Assembly: GCF_020524005.1 (NCBI RefSeq)
Contig: NZ_JAIVKK010000002.1
Coordinates: 186,001-250,000, forward strand
Direction: 5' to 3'
Source of the DNA: Microbulbifer aggregans
GTDB lineage: Bacteria; Pseudomonadota; Gammaproteobacteria; Pseudomonadales; Cellvibrionaceae
Length of the DNA: 64,000 nucleotides
Shown: positions 56,114 through 64,000 of the stretch, in pieces
Layout: each line of letters opens with the position of its first letter
How positions within the stretch are numbered: the stretch's first letter is position 1
Made by a program: the position numbers and the translations under genes
The notes under the pieces: model-generated
Told to the model about the DNA's origin: nothing
What the model saw: the letters and a program-made list of their open reading frames with translations, nothing else
Database searches by the model: none

Positions 56114-56230
56114 TTCTGGTAGCGGGTGTTGGCTTGCGGGACTGTCGAAAAGAGGGACCTTTTCGACAAGCCCCCAGGGATGGGTTCACGGCGTGTCCCG
56201 CAAGCCAACACCCGCTAGCAGGACCGCCAC
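56112..56230 (-). repeat. Structured inverted-repeat element, copy B
   Basis: On the minus strand, GTGGCGG at 56224-56230 leads into a 31-base outer arm that pairs with 29 of 31 bases of its partner. Inside are junction ACGCCGTGAA, hairpin CCC-ATCCCT-GGG, and hairpin TGTCGAAAAG-GTCCCT-CTTTTCGACA. It ends 24 bases before the pyrB stop. Confidence 0.8.
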
Positions 56231-56254
56231 ACAACTGGCTACAAAGCCGAACTC

Positions 56255-57271
56255 TTAAATAGGATTGCGACGCACCTGCCAGGTCACCGGCCGCGCGTAA
56301 TCGTCCACCTTGTTTTCCACCCCCAGCAACATCGCAAACAGTGCCATACGCACCAGCAGACCGTTGTCGGTCTGGCGGAAAATCGCCAGGCTCGGGTGTT
56401 CGTTGAGGTCCGGGTCCAGCTCGTTGGCTTCCGCGCGGGAATCGCGGGGCAGCGGGTGCATGATCACGGTATTGGGTTCCGCATGGCGGGTGAAGATATC
56501 GCGGTTCAGGCGGAAACGGCCGCGGTAGCGATCCGCCTCTTCCTGGGAGGCAAAGCGCTCTTCCTGAATGCGGGTGGAATAAACGATATCCACATGCTTG
56601 ATCGACTGTTCCAGCTGGTCGGAAATTGTCACCTCGTGGCCTGCCGCGCGCAGCTGCTCGATCACCCTTTCCGGCATCGCCAGCTCTTCCGGAGAAACGA
56701 AAACCAACTGCACTTTCTTGAACAGGCACAGCAGTTTGCACAGCGAGTGCACCGTACGCCCGTATTTCAGGTCGCCGATCATCGCAATACGGAAGTTGTC
56801 CAGCGAGCGACCTTTGCCTTCCAGCTCCTTGCGGATGGTATACAGGTCCAGCAGCGCCTGAGTCGGGTGCTCGTTGGCGCCGTCGCCACCATTTACTACC
56901 GGAACCCGGCTGGCCGCCGCAAACTCCGCCACCGAACCCGCCTGCGGGTGGCGCATACAGATCACATCCGAATAACCGGACAACACCCGCGCGGTATCGT
57001 AAAGGGATTCGCCCTTGGCCATGGCACTGGCAGAGATACCCACAGTTTCGCGCACCGTGCCACCCAACAGGTTAAACGCACAACCGAAACTCACCCGCGT
57101 ACGGGTACTGGGTTCCAGAAACATATTGCCGAGGATGGCCCCCTCCAGCACGCGGGTTACCTTCTCGCGGCGGGCATAGGGGACCATGGTGTCTGCCACG
57201 GAAAAAATACGGTCGATATCACCGCGTTCGAACTGGCTGACGGAAAGGATGTTGGCGCCGATAAAATCCAT
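56255..57271 (-). CDS. pyrB: Aspartate carbamoyltransferase catalytic chain
   Basis: A 338-residue enzyme of pyrimidine synthesis. The carbamoyl-phosphate loop FLEPSTRTRVSFG is clear, as are GDGANEHPTQALLDLYTI, MIGDLKYGRTVHSL, and MHPLPRDSRAEANELDPD. Start ATG 57271 has TGGAGCAGCA ahead. No pyrI regulatory chain or pyrC-like partner follows here, so the enzyme may be unregulated by PyrI or PyrI may be encoded elsewhere. Confidence 0.95.
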   Translation of the reverse strand: MDFIGANILSVSQFERGDIDRIFSVADTMVPYARREKVTRVLEGAILGNMFLEPSTRTRVSFGCAFNLLGGTVRETVGISASAMAKGESLYDTARVLSGYSDVICMRHPQAGSVAEFAAASRVPVVNGGDGANEHPTQALLDLYTIRKELEGKGRSLDNFRIAMIGDLKYGRTVHSLCKLLCLFKKVQLVFVSPEELAMPERVIEQLRAAGHEVTISDQLEQSIKHVDIVYSTRIQEERFASQEEADRYRGRFRLNRDIFTRHAEPNTVIMHPLPRDSRAEANELDPDLNEHPSLAIFRQTDNGLLVRMALFAMLLGVENKVDDYARPVTWQVRRNPI

Positions 57272-57385
57272 TGCTGCTCCAAATTAAGCACTGACTGCGC
57301 CGGGATCACCGGCTGCATTACCGGGCGCGTATTCTACGCGGGAGCAGGCCCTTGGAACAGAACATTAGGGCCTTAGTCACCACCT

Positions 57386-57451
57386 CGTAGGAGCCTGCTT
57401 GCAGGCGAACCGTTCACCGCACGAATCTTCGCCTGCAAGCAGGCTCCTACG
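57386..57451. repeat. REPIN-like pair of inverted REP sequences
   Basis: Two 24-base arms (57386-57409 and 57428-57451) are perfect reverse complements. Each is a CGTAGGAGCCTGCTTGCAGG-type sequence that itself folds as GCCTGC-TT-GCAGGC. The GTAG start and internal palindrome fit REP/REPIN units spread by RAYT proteins. It lies between pyrB and sbcB. Confidence 0.8.
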
Positions 57452-57459
57452 AAGCGCGA

Positions 57460-58896
57460 TTAACCCAGCAGCGAATCGCCCCAGGCTTCCAACTGATCCA
57501 ACAGATCATTGCGCTCCGGAAACTCTTCCCGCAACCGCGCAATCTCCTCGAAGTAAGACTCCATGGTAATACTCGCCCCGAATGCCGGATCGGTCAGGCG
57601 CTGGTAGCGCCACTCTTCCCAACGCTGCTGCTCCGCCTCGCTGAGAGTTTCGGGATAATTTCTCGCCCGTAGGCGAAAGAGTAGCTCCGGCAGGCGCGAA
57701 TCGGAAAACGGTACCTCACCGGCCAGCGCTTCCGGGCCGCGACTCGCCAGTGCGCGGTGCAGCTGACGGCACAGATCGCGGTCCGCATCGTTCATAAAGC
57801 CGTCGTAAAGGCGAGCCTCCACATCCCGCGCCGGAAAGTCGCCGTCCAGGAAAACCTGATGCAATTTCTGCGTCAGATCCAGCTCGCGCAGGCGCTGCCA
57901 GCTTGCCACACAGACCGCCTTGTCGATCCCCAGCTGCGCCGCGCGGGCGTCGTCGAGCATCTTGGCCGGCGCCAGTACCGGGCAGCGGTTCATGTGGATA
58001 AGTTTCAGGCCCGCCGGCAATTCGCCCTCACCCAGTTTGTCGCGGGCGGTATACAGCCGCTCCCGCAGCGCCTCCGGATCCAGATCGATGATCGGCTGCG
58101 GGTCCATGGCCAGATTCGCGCAGATCACCGCGTTGCGATTGACGGGGTGCATAGCCAGTGGAAGCACAAAGGTAAGGTGCCCCTGAGCCGCCGACACCTT
58201 GCCGGATACGTGCAGCAATGGCTGGCGGGCCTGCGGATCGAGCAATTTGGCGACTGCCTGCTTGCGGCGCAGGTTGTACACGTAGTCGTAGAGACGCGGC
58301 TGCTTTTCCCGAATCAGCTTGGCCATATCAATGGTGGCGCGCACATCCGACAGCGCATCGTGCGCCCCCTCGTGGCTGATACCGTTGGCCGCTGTGAGCT
58401 CTTCGAGGCGGAATGACGGCACTTTTTCACCATTGGCCGCTACGCGCTCTGGCCACTGGATCCCTTCCGGGCGCAATGCATAGGTCAGGCGCACCATATC
58501 GATGATATCCCAGCGGCTGTTGCCGGAACGCCACTCGCGCTCGTAGGGATCGAGGAGGTTGCGGTACAGGGTGTGGCGGGTGACCTCGTCATCGAAGCGC
58601 AGACTGTTATACCCCACCCCACAGGTCCCCGGTGCACCCAGCTCTTCAAGGATTCGACGGATAAAATCGATCTCCGGCAGGCCTTCTGCCAGCGCCGTCT
58701 GCGGGGCGAGGCCCGTCACCAGGCTGGCCATCGGCTGAGGCAGACAATCGCTGGTCGGTTTGCTGTAAATCATCAGCGGTTCACCAACGATATTCAGGTC
58801 TTCATCGGTGCGGATGCCGGCAAACTGGGAGGGCTTGTCTGCGCCGGGATCCGTCCCCCAGGTCTCGTAGTCGTGCCAGTAAAGAGTGGTTGCCAT
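57460..58896 (-). CDS. sbcB: Exodeoxyribonuclease I
   Basis: A 478-residue 3'-5' single-strand DNA exonuclease used in recombination and mismatch repair (E. coli 475). The DEDD motifs are HDYETWG (Asp9, Glu11), GYNSLRFDDE and HDALSDVRATIDMAKL, followed by the SH3-like and C-terminal helical regions (RARNYPETLSEAEQQRWEEW). GGAGGCTCC precedes the ATG. It converges on the REPIN and diverges from the outer-membrane barrel gene. Confidence 0.95.
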   Translation of the reverse strand: MATTLYWHDYETWGTDPGADKPSQFAGIRTDEDLNIVGEPLMIYSKPTSDCLPQPMASLVTGLAPQTALAEGLPEIDFIRRILEELGAPGTCGVGYNSLRFDDEVTRHTLYRNLLDPYEREWRSGNSRWDIIDMVRLTYALRPEGIQWPERVAANGEKVPSFRLEELTAANGISHEGAHDALSDVRATIDMAKLIREKQPRLYDYVYNLRRKQAVAKLLDPQARQPLLHVSGKVSAAQGHLTFVLPLAMHPVNRNAVICANLAMDPQPIIDLDPEALRERLYTARDKLGEGELPAGLKLIHMNRCPVLAPAKMLDDARAAQLGIDKAVCVASWQRLRELDLTQKLHQVFLDGDFPARDVEARLYDGFMNDADRDLCRQLHRALASRGPEALAGEVPFSDSRLPELLFRLRARNYPETLSEAEQQRWEEWRYQRLTDPAFGASITMESYFEEIARLREEFPERNDLLDQLEAWGDSLLG

Positions 58897-59075
58897 GGAG
58901 CCTCCGTGAAAATTTGGGCCACATATTAACGCAATTGATGCCTGAGCTTCGTGGGCATCAATTTCATTCCGATCAAATTTCGTTTAAATTCCCGCCCCCA
59001 GCTCACGAGTTACCCGGATTCGACCGCAGCTGGAACACACTAAGGATCAAAATACGAACAAAAGGGACTACGCAC

Positions 59076-59744
59076 TTGAAAAAGTTTGCCTGCACGATAT
59101 TGCTTTTACTATCACCATTTGCAACCGCCAACGAACAGGGATACAACCCCTTCTACCTCAAACTTGGCTACGGCAGCACTGATTTCGACAGCGAATCTTT
59201 CATTGGGTATGAGGCCGACTCAGCCAATGGCTATAGCCTGACCTTGGGATTTCAAACGAACCGCTTCCTGGCACTGGAAAGCAGCTTTGTAAGCCTGGGG
59301 GAATTACCGTTCTCCTACGCCTATGAGTACAGCTATGGTGAACCCGAGTGGGACGACTATCGCGTTGAGAGCTCCTATGCAGGCAGTGGTAACCGCTCCT
59401 GGAACACCCGAACCATTGGCGCGACACTGTCGACCGATGTCTACCGCAGATTTTCCGCCGGACTCCGCTTCGGTTACCACAAGTGGGAGTCGCAATCCGA
59501 CGTAACCCAGAGCGGTACCTATTCGGAATATGAATGGAACCCGGCGACAGATTCCTACGAATTGTCTTATTCAGATGACTACAACTACGAATTCAGCTAC
59601 GGCAATAGTGGTGACGGCGGCTACTACGGCATAACACTTGGCCTCAACACCGGTAACTGGATCTTCAGCGCCGACTACACCGTCTACGAAATGGACCGAG
59701 GCGACCCCGCTATGGGCAGTGTGTCCGTGGGCTTCAGGATCTAA
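59076..59744 (+). CDS. Small outer-membrane beta-barrel protein
   Basis: A 222-residue protein that begins at TTG 59076 with AAAGGGA ahead and a clear signal peptide (KKFACTILLLLSPFATANEQ). The rest alternates strands such as YLKLGYGSTDFDSESFIGYE, GYSLTLGFQTNRFLALESSF and GYYGITLGLNTGNWIFSADY, ending GSVSVGFRI, as in an eight-stranded OmpA/OmpW-like barrel. Extracellular loops are unusually rich in Tyr, Asp and Glu. Function unknown. It stands alone ahead of argS. Confidence 0.75.
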   Translation: MKKFACTILLLLSPFATANEQGYNPFYLKLGYGSTDFDSESFIGYEADSANGYSLTLGFQTNRFLALESSFVSLGELPFSYAYEYSYGEPEWDDYRVESSYAGSGNRSWNTRTIGATLSTDVYRRFSAGLRFGYHKWESQSDVTQSGTYSEYEWNPATDSYELSYSDDYNYEFSYGNSGDGGYYGITLGLNTGNWIFSADYTVYEMDRGDPAMGSVSVGFRI

Positions 59745-59934
59745 GCTCCCTCGCCAAAGTGGCGGCGAAAAAACGCTTGCCACCATCTATCCAGGCCAAC
59801 CTGCTCGCTTCCGGGTTGGCCCAAGCTCCGGCCACTGGACGATAGCTGCCGGTTGCAATGCCCCCAGCGCACATTAAAATCCCGCGTTCTCTATTATTCC
59901 TCCAGTGATTTTCTCCCCGGACGATTCTTACTCT

Positions 59935-61671
59935 ATGAACATTCGCCAACAGCTGAACGACATCTTCCAGGCCGCCATGATTGCCGCCGGTATCCCCGCA
60001 GACTGCAGCCCGGCAGTAGCCCCGGCCAAGAAGGCCGGTTTCGGTGACTACCAGGCCAACGGTGCCATGGCTGCCGCCAAGAAAGTGGGCACCAACCCCC
60101 GCGAACTGGCGGCGAAGATCGTCGATAACCTGGATAAAGGCGAGATGATCGAAAAGGTGGAAATTGCCGGTCCCGGCTTTATCAACATCCACCTGAGCGA
60201 AGCCTGGCTGGGCAAAACCCTGGCGGCGGCCCGCACCGATGAGCACCTGAACGTCGAACAGGTCACCGACCCCCAGACCGTGGTACTGGACTACTCCGCC
60301 CCCAACCTCGCCAAAGAGATGCACGTGGGCCACCTGCGCTCCACCATCATCGGCGATGCGCTGGCGCGTTTGCTGGAATTCCAGGGACATACCGTCATCC
60401 GTCAGAACCATATGGGCGACTGGGGCACCCAGTTCGGCATGCTGCTGGCACACCTGTCAGACCAGATGGAAAAGCAGGACGCCGAGGTGGCACTGGCAGA
60501 CCTCGAGCAGTTCTACCGTGAAGCCAAGATCCGCTTCGATGAGGAAGAGGGTTTCGCCGACCGCGCCCGCGAATACGTGGTGAAGCTGCAGGGCGGCGAC
60601 CCCGAATGCCTGAAACTGTGGAAGCAGTTTATCGACATCTCCATCAGCCACAGCGAAGAAATTTACGAAAAACTGAACGTCACCCTGACGCGCAGCGACG
60701 TCTACGGCGAGAGCCGCTACAACGACGACCTGCCGGTACTGGTGCAGGAGCTACTCGACCGCGGTATCGCGGTGGAAGACCAGGGTGCAGTCGTGGTGTT
60801 CCTCGAGGAGATGGCCGATAAAGAAGGCAACCCCAGCCCGATGATCATCCGCAAGCGAGGCGGCGGCTATCTCTATGCCACCACCGACCTCGCCGCGATC
60901 CGCTACCGCGCCAACCAGCTGAAAGCAGACCGTATCCTGATCGTGGTGGATGCTCGCCAGTCCCTGCACCTGCAACAGGCGTTTACCGCTGCACGCAAAG
61001 CCAGCTTCCTGCCCGAATCAGTGACACTCGAGCACTGCGCCTTTGGCACCATGATGGGTGAAGACGGCAAGCCGTTCAAAACCCGTACCGGCGGCACCGT
61101 GAAACTGGCGGCACTGCTGGACGAAGCGGTAGAGCGTGCCACCGCACTGGTCGCGGCAAAGAACCCGGAGCTCAGCCAGGAACAGCAGGCCGAGATCGGC
61201 CGCGTGGTAGGTATCGGCGCGGTGAAATACGCGGACCTGAGCAAAACCCGCACCAACGATTACGTGTTCAACTGGGACTCGATGCTGGCCTTCGAGGGCA
61301 ACACTGCACCTTACCTGCAGTACGCCTATACCCGTGTGCGCAGCATCTTCCGCCGCGCCGGTATCGATCCGTCCGCACTGACTGGCACTATCGAACTGGG
61401 CACCGACGCCGAGCGCGCGCTGGCGATCAAACTCAACCAGTTTGGTGAAGTGCTGGACCAGGTGGCAAAAGACACCTTCCCGCACGTGCTGTGTACATAC
61501 CTGTACGACCTGGCCAGCGCCTACATGGCATTCTACGAAGCCTGCCCGGTGCTGAAGGAAGGCGTAACCGAAGAGCAGAAGCAGAGCCGCCTGCAACTGT
61601 GCGATATGGTTGCCCGCACCCTGTCTACTGGCCTTGGTCTGCTCGGAATCGAAGTACTGGAGCAGATGTAA
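59935..61671 (+). CDS. argS: Arginyl-tRNA synthetase
   Basis: A 578-residue class-I aminoacyl-tRNA synthetase (E. coli 577). It has the N-terminal Add-1 domain ([19 protein letters not shown]), the HIGH-like motif in [21 protein letters not shown], the [17 protein letters not shown] stretch where the KMSKS loop normally lies, and the C-terminal anticodon-binding helix bundle. ATG 59935 is chosen since it gives the family N-terminus; an ATG at 59905 adds ten unrelated residues. Confidence 0.96.
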   Translation: MNIRQQLNDIFQAAMIAAGIPADCSPAVAPAKKAGFGDYQANGAMAAAKKVGTNPRELAAKIVDNLDKGEMIEKVEIAGPGFINIHLSEAWLGKTLAAARTDEHLNVEQVTDPQTVVLDYSAPNLAKEMHVGHLRSTIIGDALARLLEFQGHTVIRQNHMGDWGTQFGMLLAHLSDQMEKQDAEVALADLEQFYREAKIRFDEEEGFADRAREYVVKLQGGDPECLKLWKQFIDISISHSEEIYEKLNVTLTRSDVYGESRYNDDLPVLVQELLDRGIAVEDQGAVVVFLEEMADKEGNPSPMIIRKRGGGYLYATTDLAAIRYRANQLKADRILIVVDARQSLHLQQAFTAARKASFLPESVTLEHCAFGTMMGEDGKPFKTRTGGTVKLAALLDEAVERATALVAAKNPELSQEQQAEIGRVVGIGAVKYADLSKTRTNDYVFNWDSMLAFEGNTAPYLQYAYTRVRSIFRRAGIDPSALTGTIELGTDAERALAIKLNQFGEVLDQVAKDTFPHVLCTYLYDLASAYMAFYEACPVLKEGVTEEQKQSRLQLCDMVARTLSTGLGLLGIEVLEQM

Positions 61672-61679
61672 GCCAGGCC

Positions 61680-62561
61680 ATGCGTGTACTCGTCACCGGC
61701 GCATCGGGTCTGCTGGGCCGCAGCGTGCTTGCCCACCTGCAACAGCAAACGGATATCCAGGCTACCGGCACCGCCTTCAGCCGCGCCGGTGGCCACCTTA
61801 TCGCCCTGGATCTGACCGCCCCGGAACAGGTCCAGGCGGTGCTCGACAAGGTGCAACCGCAGGTGGTTATCCACTGCGCCGCGGAGCGCTGGCCGGACCG
61901 CTGTGCCCAGCAACCTGAGGATGCCTGGGCGCTCAACGTGGACAGTACCCGCGCGCTCGCAGAAGCCTGTACTACCCGCCGTGCACAGCTCGCCTACATT
62001 TCTACCGACTATGTGTTTGACGGCCAGAACGCGCCCTACAGGCACGATGCCCCCACCAACCCGGTCAATTTTTACGGCCGTAGCAAGCTCGCTGGCGAGC
62101 AGGTGGTGCTGGAAAGCGGGAATCACTGGGTGTTGCGCCTGCCCTGGCTGTTCGGCCCTACGGGCAATTTGCATGAATCCGGTGTCACCGCACTGCTGGA
62201 GACTGTGGCGAACAAATCCCCGGCCAAAATTGATGACTGGGCGATCCGGTTCCCCACTAGCGTAGAAGAAGTGGCTGACGTATTGCGCCAGTGCCTGACA
62301 CACATCGCTGCAGGTGCTGCGTATAACGGTATTTACCAGTGGAGTGGCAGCACGGCGGCAACCCGCTACCAGCTTGCCTTGATGGTGGGCGAAATCGCGA
62401 GCCTCGACACCGATCATCTGCTGCCAGACAGCAACCCCGCCATGGCCGAGCCTCGTCCCTACAACTGCCAGCTGGATACCTCACGTTTGCGCGACCAGGG
62501 TATCAATGTGCAAGAACCTCTGCGCACACAACTCGCACGTACGCTCGCGCCGTTTCTCTAA
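61680..62561 (+). CDS. SDR-family protein, RmlD/MAT2B-like
   Basis: A 293-residue Rossmann protein starting MRVLVTGASGLLGRSVLAHL. It has the NAD-binding GASGLLG, CAAERWPDRC, the STDYVFDG motif, the catalytic YGRSKLAGEQ (Tyr-x3-Lys) and LRLPWLFGP, all typical of dTDP-4-dehydrorhamnose reductase and the related methionine adenosyltransferase beta-type. No rhamnose genes are near, so that reaction is not claimed. It begins eight bases after argS and is probably co-transcribed. Confidence 0.88.
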   Translation: MRVLVTGASGLLGRSVLAHLQQQTDIQATGTAFSRAGGHLIALDLTAPEQVQAVLDKVQPQVVIHCAAERWPDRCAQQPEDAWALNVDSTRALAEACTTRRAQLAYISTDYVFDGQNAPYRHDAPTNPVNFYGRSKLAGEQVVLESGNHWVLRLPWLFGPTGNLHESGVTALLETVANKSPAKIDDWAIRFPTSVEEVADVLRQCLTHIAAGAAYNGIYQWSGSTAATRYQLALMVGEIASLDTDHLLPDSNPAMAEPRPYNCQLDTSRLRDQGINVQEPLRTQLARTLAPFL

Positions 62562-62584
62562 TTGGCTTAGTGAAATATGAGAGG

Positions 62585-62603
62585 CGAGTGCCATCGGCAC
62601 TCG
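62585..62603. terminator. Hairpin between the SDR and DUF2007 genes
   Basis: CGAGTGCC-ATC-GGCACTCG, eight base pairs, between two converging genes. Lacks a T-run. Confidence 0.4.
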
Positions 62604-62635
62604 AAATGATCGCTCTAAAGCAACCGGGGAAGTGA

Positions 62636-62878
62636 TCAGCCGGCTTCGCTCGCCAGGGCCTGCTGTAAAACCTGCTGCGCCATCACCATATCCGCATCGC
62701 GGATCAACCAGAGTTCCGAGTGCCAGTCCAGCGAACCGCCATCCGGCTGCTGTGATTCCACACGGGTTTTCTGGGTGAGTACGGAGTAGCCTGCGGACTC
62801 CAGCAAATTGCGCAAATAACTGCCCAGCAATTGATCGTTCGTTGAATAAATTTTTCTCGCCATACTGCGATTGGTCAT
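62636..62878 (-). CDS. DUF2007-type putative signal-transducing protein
   Basis: About 80 residues, beginning around ARKIYSTNDQLLGSYLRNLL, then ESAGYSVLTQKTR and LWLIRDADMVMAQQVLQQAL. The KIYS...LRNLLESAGY opening is typical of the short DUF2007 family, a small alpha/beta fold of unknown role. The start is uncertain between ATG 62878 (GGAAAC just ahead) and ATG 62863, which starts at ARKIYS. Confidence 0.8.
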   Translation of the reverse strand: MTNRSMARKIYSTNDQLLGSYLRNLLESAGYSVLTQKTRVESQQPDGGSLDWHSELWLIRDADMVMAQQVLQQALASEAG

Positions 62879-63100
62879 TGTTTCCAAATCGGCTTGTGGC
62901 CGACGTTCCAGACACTGGCTGCGGGGTGTTTGGCGCCGCAATATTTAGCGACCGCCCTCAAAGCCACATCTTGCTTCCGTAGCCGCTCGGAATGGGTCAC
63001 ATCCACCACGGGCAATTTCGGAAGAAGGTAACTTTAAAGATAGTTCAGAGGTCAGCGCCCATCGGCCATACAGACACGCGCAAGAAGAGAGATACGCCAA

Positions 63101-64000
63101 TCATCTCGGTTGACTGGAAATGAGTTCCAGCGTCGCAACATTTTGCGCGCCTTTTATTTTCGAGGGTTTGAGTGAAGGCTCCGTGACGGAAAGCTCTGCG
63201 CCTTCTGGCAGATCATTGGAAAACAGCTGGTACTTGTTCTTGCCATTGCGCTTGGCGTGATACATCGCCATGTCGGCTTTTTGCAAAATCGACTCCAGAG
63301 TATCGCCCCGCTCATCGATTCCCACCACACCCACGCTCATGGTAACCGCAACCATGTGATCGAAAATTTTCACCGGCTGCGCCACGGTCTTGAGCATCTT
63401 TTCGGCCAGGGCACGATAAGCATCTGTCTCTGACAGGTCGCGTACAAATACACAAAATTCGTCGCCCCCAAGGCGGGCCACAATATCTCCACAGCGCATC
63501 ACACTCAGCAACCGTCGAGCGAGCACGCACAGTAGTTCATCACCACCCTGGTGCCCGAGGGTATCATTCACCTGCTTGAAGTCGTCCAGGTCGATAAAGA
63601 ACAGGTACCCCTGCTCCCGCTGGCCGGACACTGCCCGCCGCTGCAGATTCAGATAGTGCTCCAATTGTTCCAGCAGGCTGTAGCGGTTATCCAATCCGGT
63701 CAGGCTGTCGTGCATGGCAATCTGCTCAAGCTGGGCCGTCTTGCGGCTTACCATGTCGTTCATATCTTCCAGCTGGTCGCACACTGTGAGCCCGGTGTTA
63801 TCCAGTACATCCAGCTCATCAAACTTGTTCAGATCCTTGTGGACCGGCTGAATCAGGCGCCGGGCGTCGTCGAACCGTCCATTAGTCAGCAGCGGCAGGG
63901 CTTGCGCCAGGCGCCTCAGGCGCACGATCGGCCGCCACAGGGTACCCGCGACCGCGGCACTGAAAATCAGCGCCCCCAACACCGAAAACAGAAACAGCAG
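63101..64000 (-). CDS. Membrane-linked diguanylate cyclase, C-terminal part (cut by window end)
   Basis: The frame is open to the window end, so the N-terminus is missing. The visible part starts in a membrane helix (LLFLFSVLGALIFSAAVAG), then a HAMP-like linker (RPIVRLRRLAQALPLLTNG) and a GGDEF domain. The active loop is intact (ARLGGDEFCVFV), and the inhibitory I-site RCGD lies five residues before it. It should make cyclic-di-GMP with product feedback. The unseen part probably holds a periplasmic sensor. Confidence 0.9.
   Translation of the reverse strand: MLFLFSVLGALIFSAAVAGTLWRPIVRLRRLAQALPLLTNGRFDDARRLIQPVHKDLNKFDELDVLDNTGLTVCDQLEDMNDMVSRKTAQLEQIAMHDSLTGLDNRYSLLEQLEHYLNLQRRAVSGQREQGYLFFIDLDDFKQVNDTLGHQGGDELLCVLARRLLSVMRCGDIVARLGGDEFCVFVRDLSETDAYRALAEKMLKTVAQPVKIFDHMVAVTMSVGVVGIDERGDTLESILQKADMAMYHAKRNGKNKYQLFSNDLPEGAELSVTEPSLKPSKIKGAQNVATLELISSQPR

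Noticed and set aside
49601..56230. The repeated elements as a CRISPR array
   Set aside because: Copies are far apart, differ in stem sequence, lie in both orientations, and there are no spacers or cas genes.
57386..57451. Transcription terminator for pyrB or sbcB
   Set aside because: The long symmetrical REP arms with GTAG ends and no T-run fit a REPIN better, although it may still affect transcript ends.
1..64000. Insertion sequences, prophage, integrases, tRNA or rRNA genes
   Set aside because: No transposase, integrase or phage structural gene, and no tRNA or rRNA-like stretch, was recognised on either strand.

Overview
The window is a gene-dense, GC-rich chromosomal segment of a marine-type gammaproteobacterium. 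The SusC-like and porin-type outer-membrane genes, the Pseudomonas-like order proA-nadD-rsfS-rlmH-mrdA-rodA-mltB-rlpA-dacA-ybeD-lipB-lipA, and a CrbS/CrbR acetate switch suggest Cellvibrionales, probably Microbulbifer or a close relative. That placement is inferred from gene content, not from a search. No rRNA, tRNA, insertion sequence, prophage or CRISPR array was seen.

Region 1 (1-6.9 kb) holds a cut-off gene, an NfeD/slipin membrane pair, a GNAT enzyme with a small basic partner protein, a beta-carbonic anhydrase with a TTG start, a fusion of two rubredoxins with rubredoxin reductase, a flavin reductase and a glycerophosphodiester phosphodiesterase. Region 2 (7-17.5 kb) is a run of minus-strand genes: an Ldh2-type dehydrogenase, a TonB-dependent receptor, a secreted propeller-like protein of unknown function, an amidase, an aminotransferase and a second TonB receptor. 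Together they look like an uptake and breakdown locus for an unknown amide or amino-acid-like nutrient. ArfB, a BetT-type transporter and a GNAT protein follow.

Region 3 (20.7-32.6 kb) is an acetate module. A porin, a small symporter subunit and a large sodium:solute symporter form one operon. It diverges from acs, which is followed by the response regulator crbR and, after a catalase gene with an FNR/Anr-like site, by the transporter-linked hybrid kinase crbS. Region 4 (32.7-38.8 kb) has a tandem DUF1540 protein, an EntD-like phosphopantetheinyl transferase, a sugar MFS permease, a prolyl oligopeptidase lipoprotein and a DMT exporter.

Region 5 (39-53.8 kb) is the conserved lipoate, cell-wall elongation, ribosome-factor and NAD/proline cluster, ending with a DUF2339 membrane protein. 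Region 6 (53.9-64 kb) has a Lon-substrate-domain protein, a YpfJ-type metallopeptidase, parvulin, pyrB, sbcB, an outer-membrane barrel, argS with an RmlD-like SDR, a DUF2007 protein and a diguanylate cyclase cut by the window end.

The most unusual non-coding signal is a family of three intergenic inverted-repeat elements (49601-49715, 55937-56022, 56112-56225). Each folds as a three-way junction. Stem sequences differ between copies but stay complementary, while the junction and hairpin loops (TCCCT type) are conserved. Two copies, plus a fourth unrelated long inverted repeat, fill the ppiC-pyrB gap, and a REPIN-like palindrome lies just beyond pyrB.
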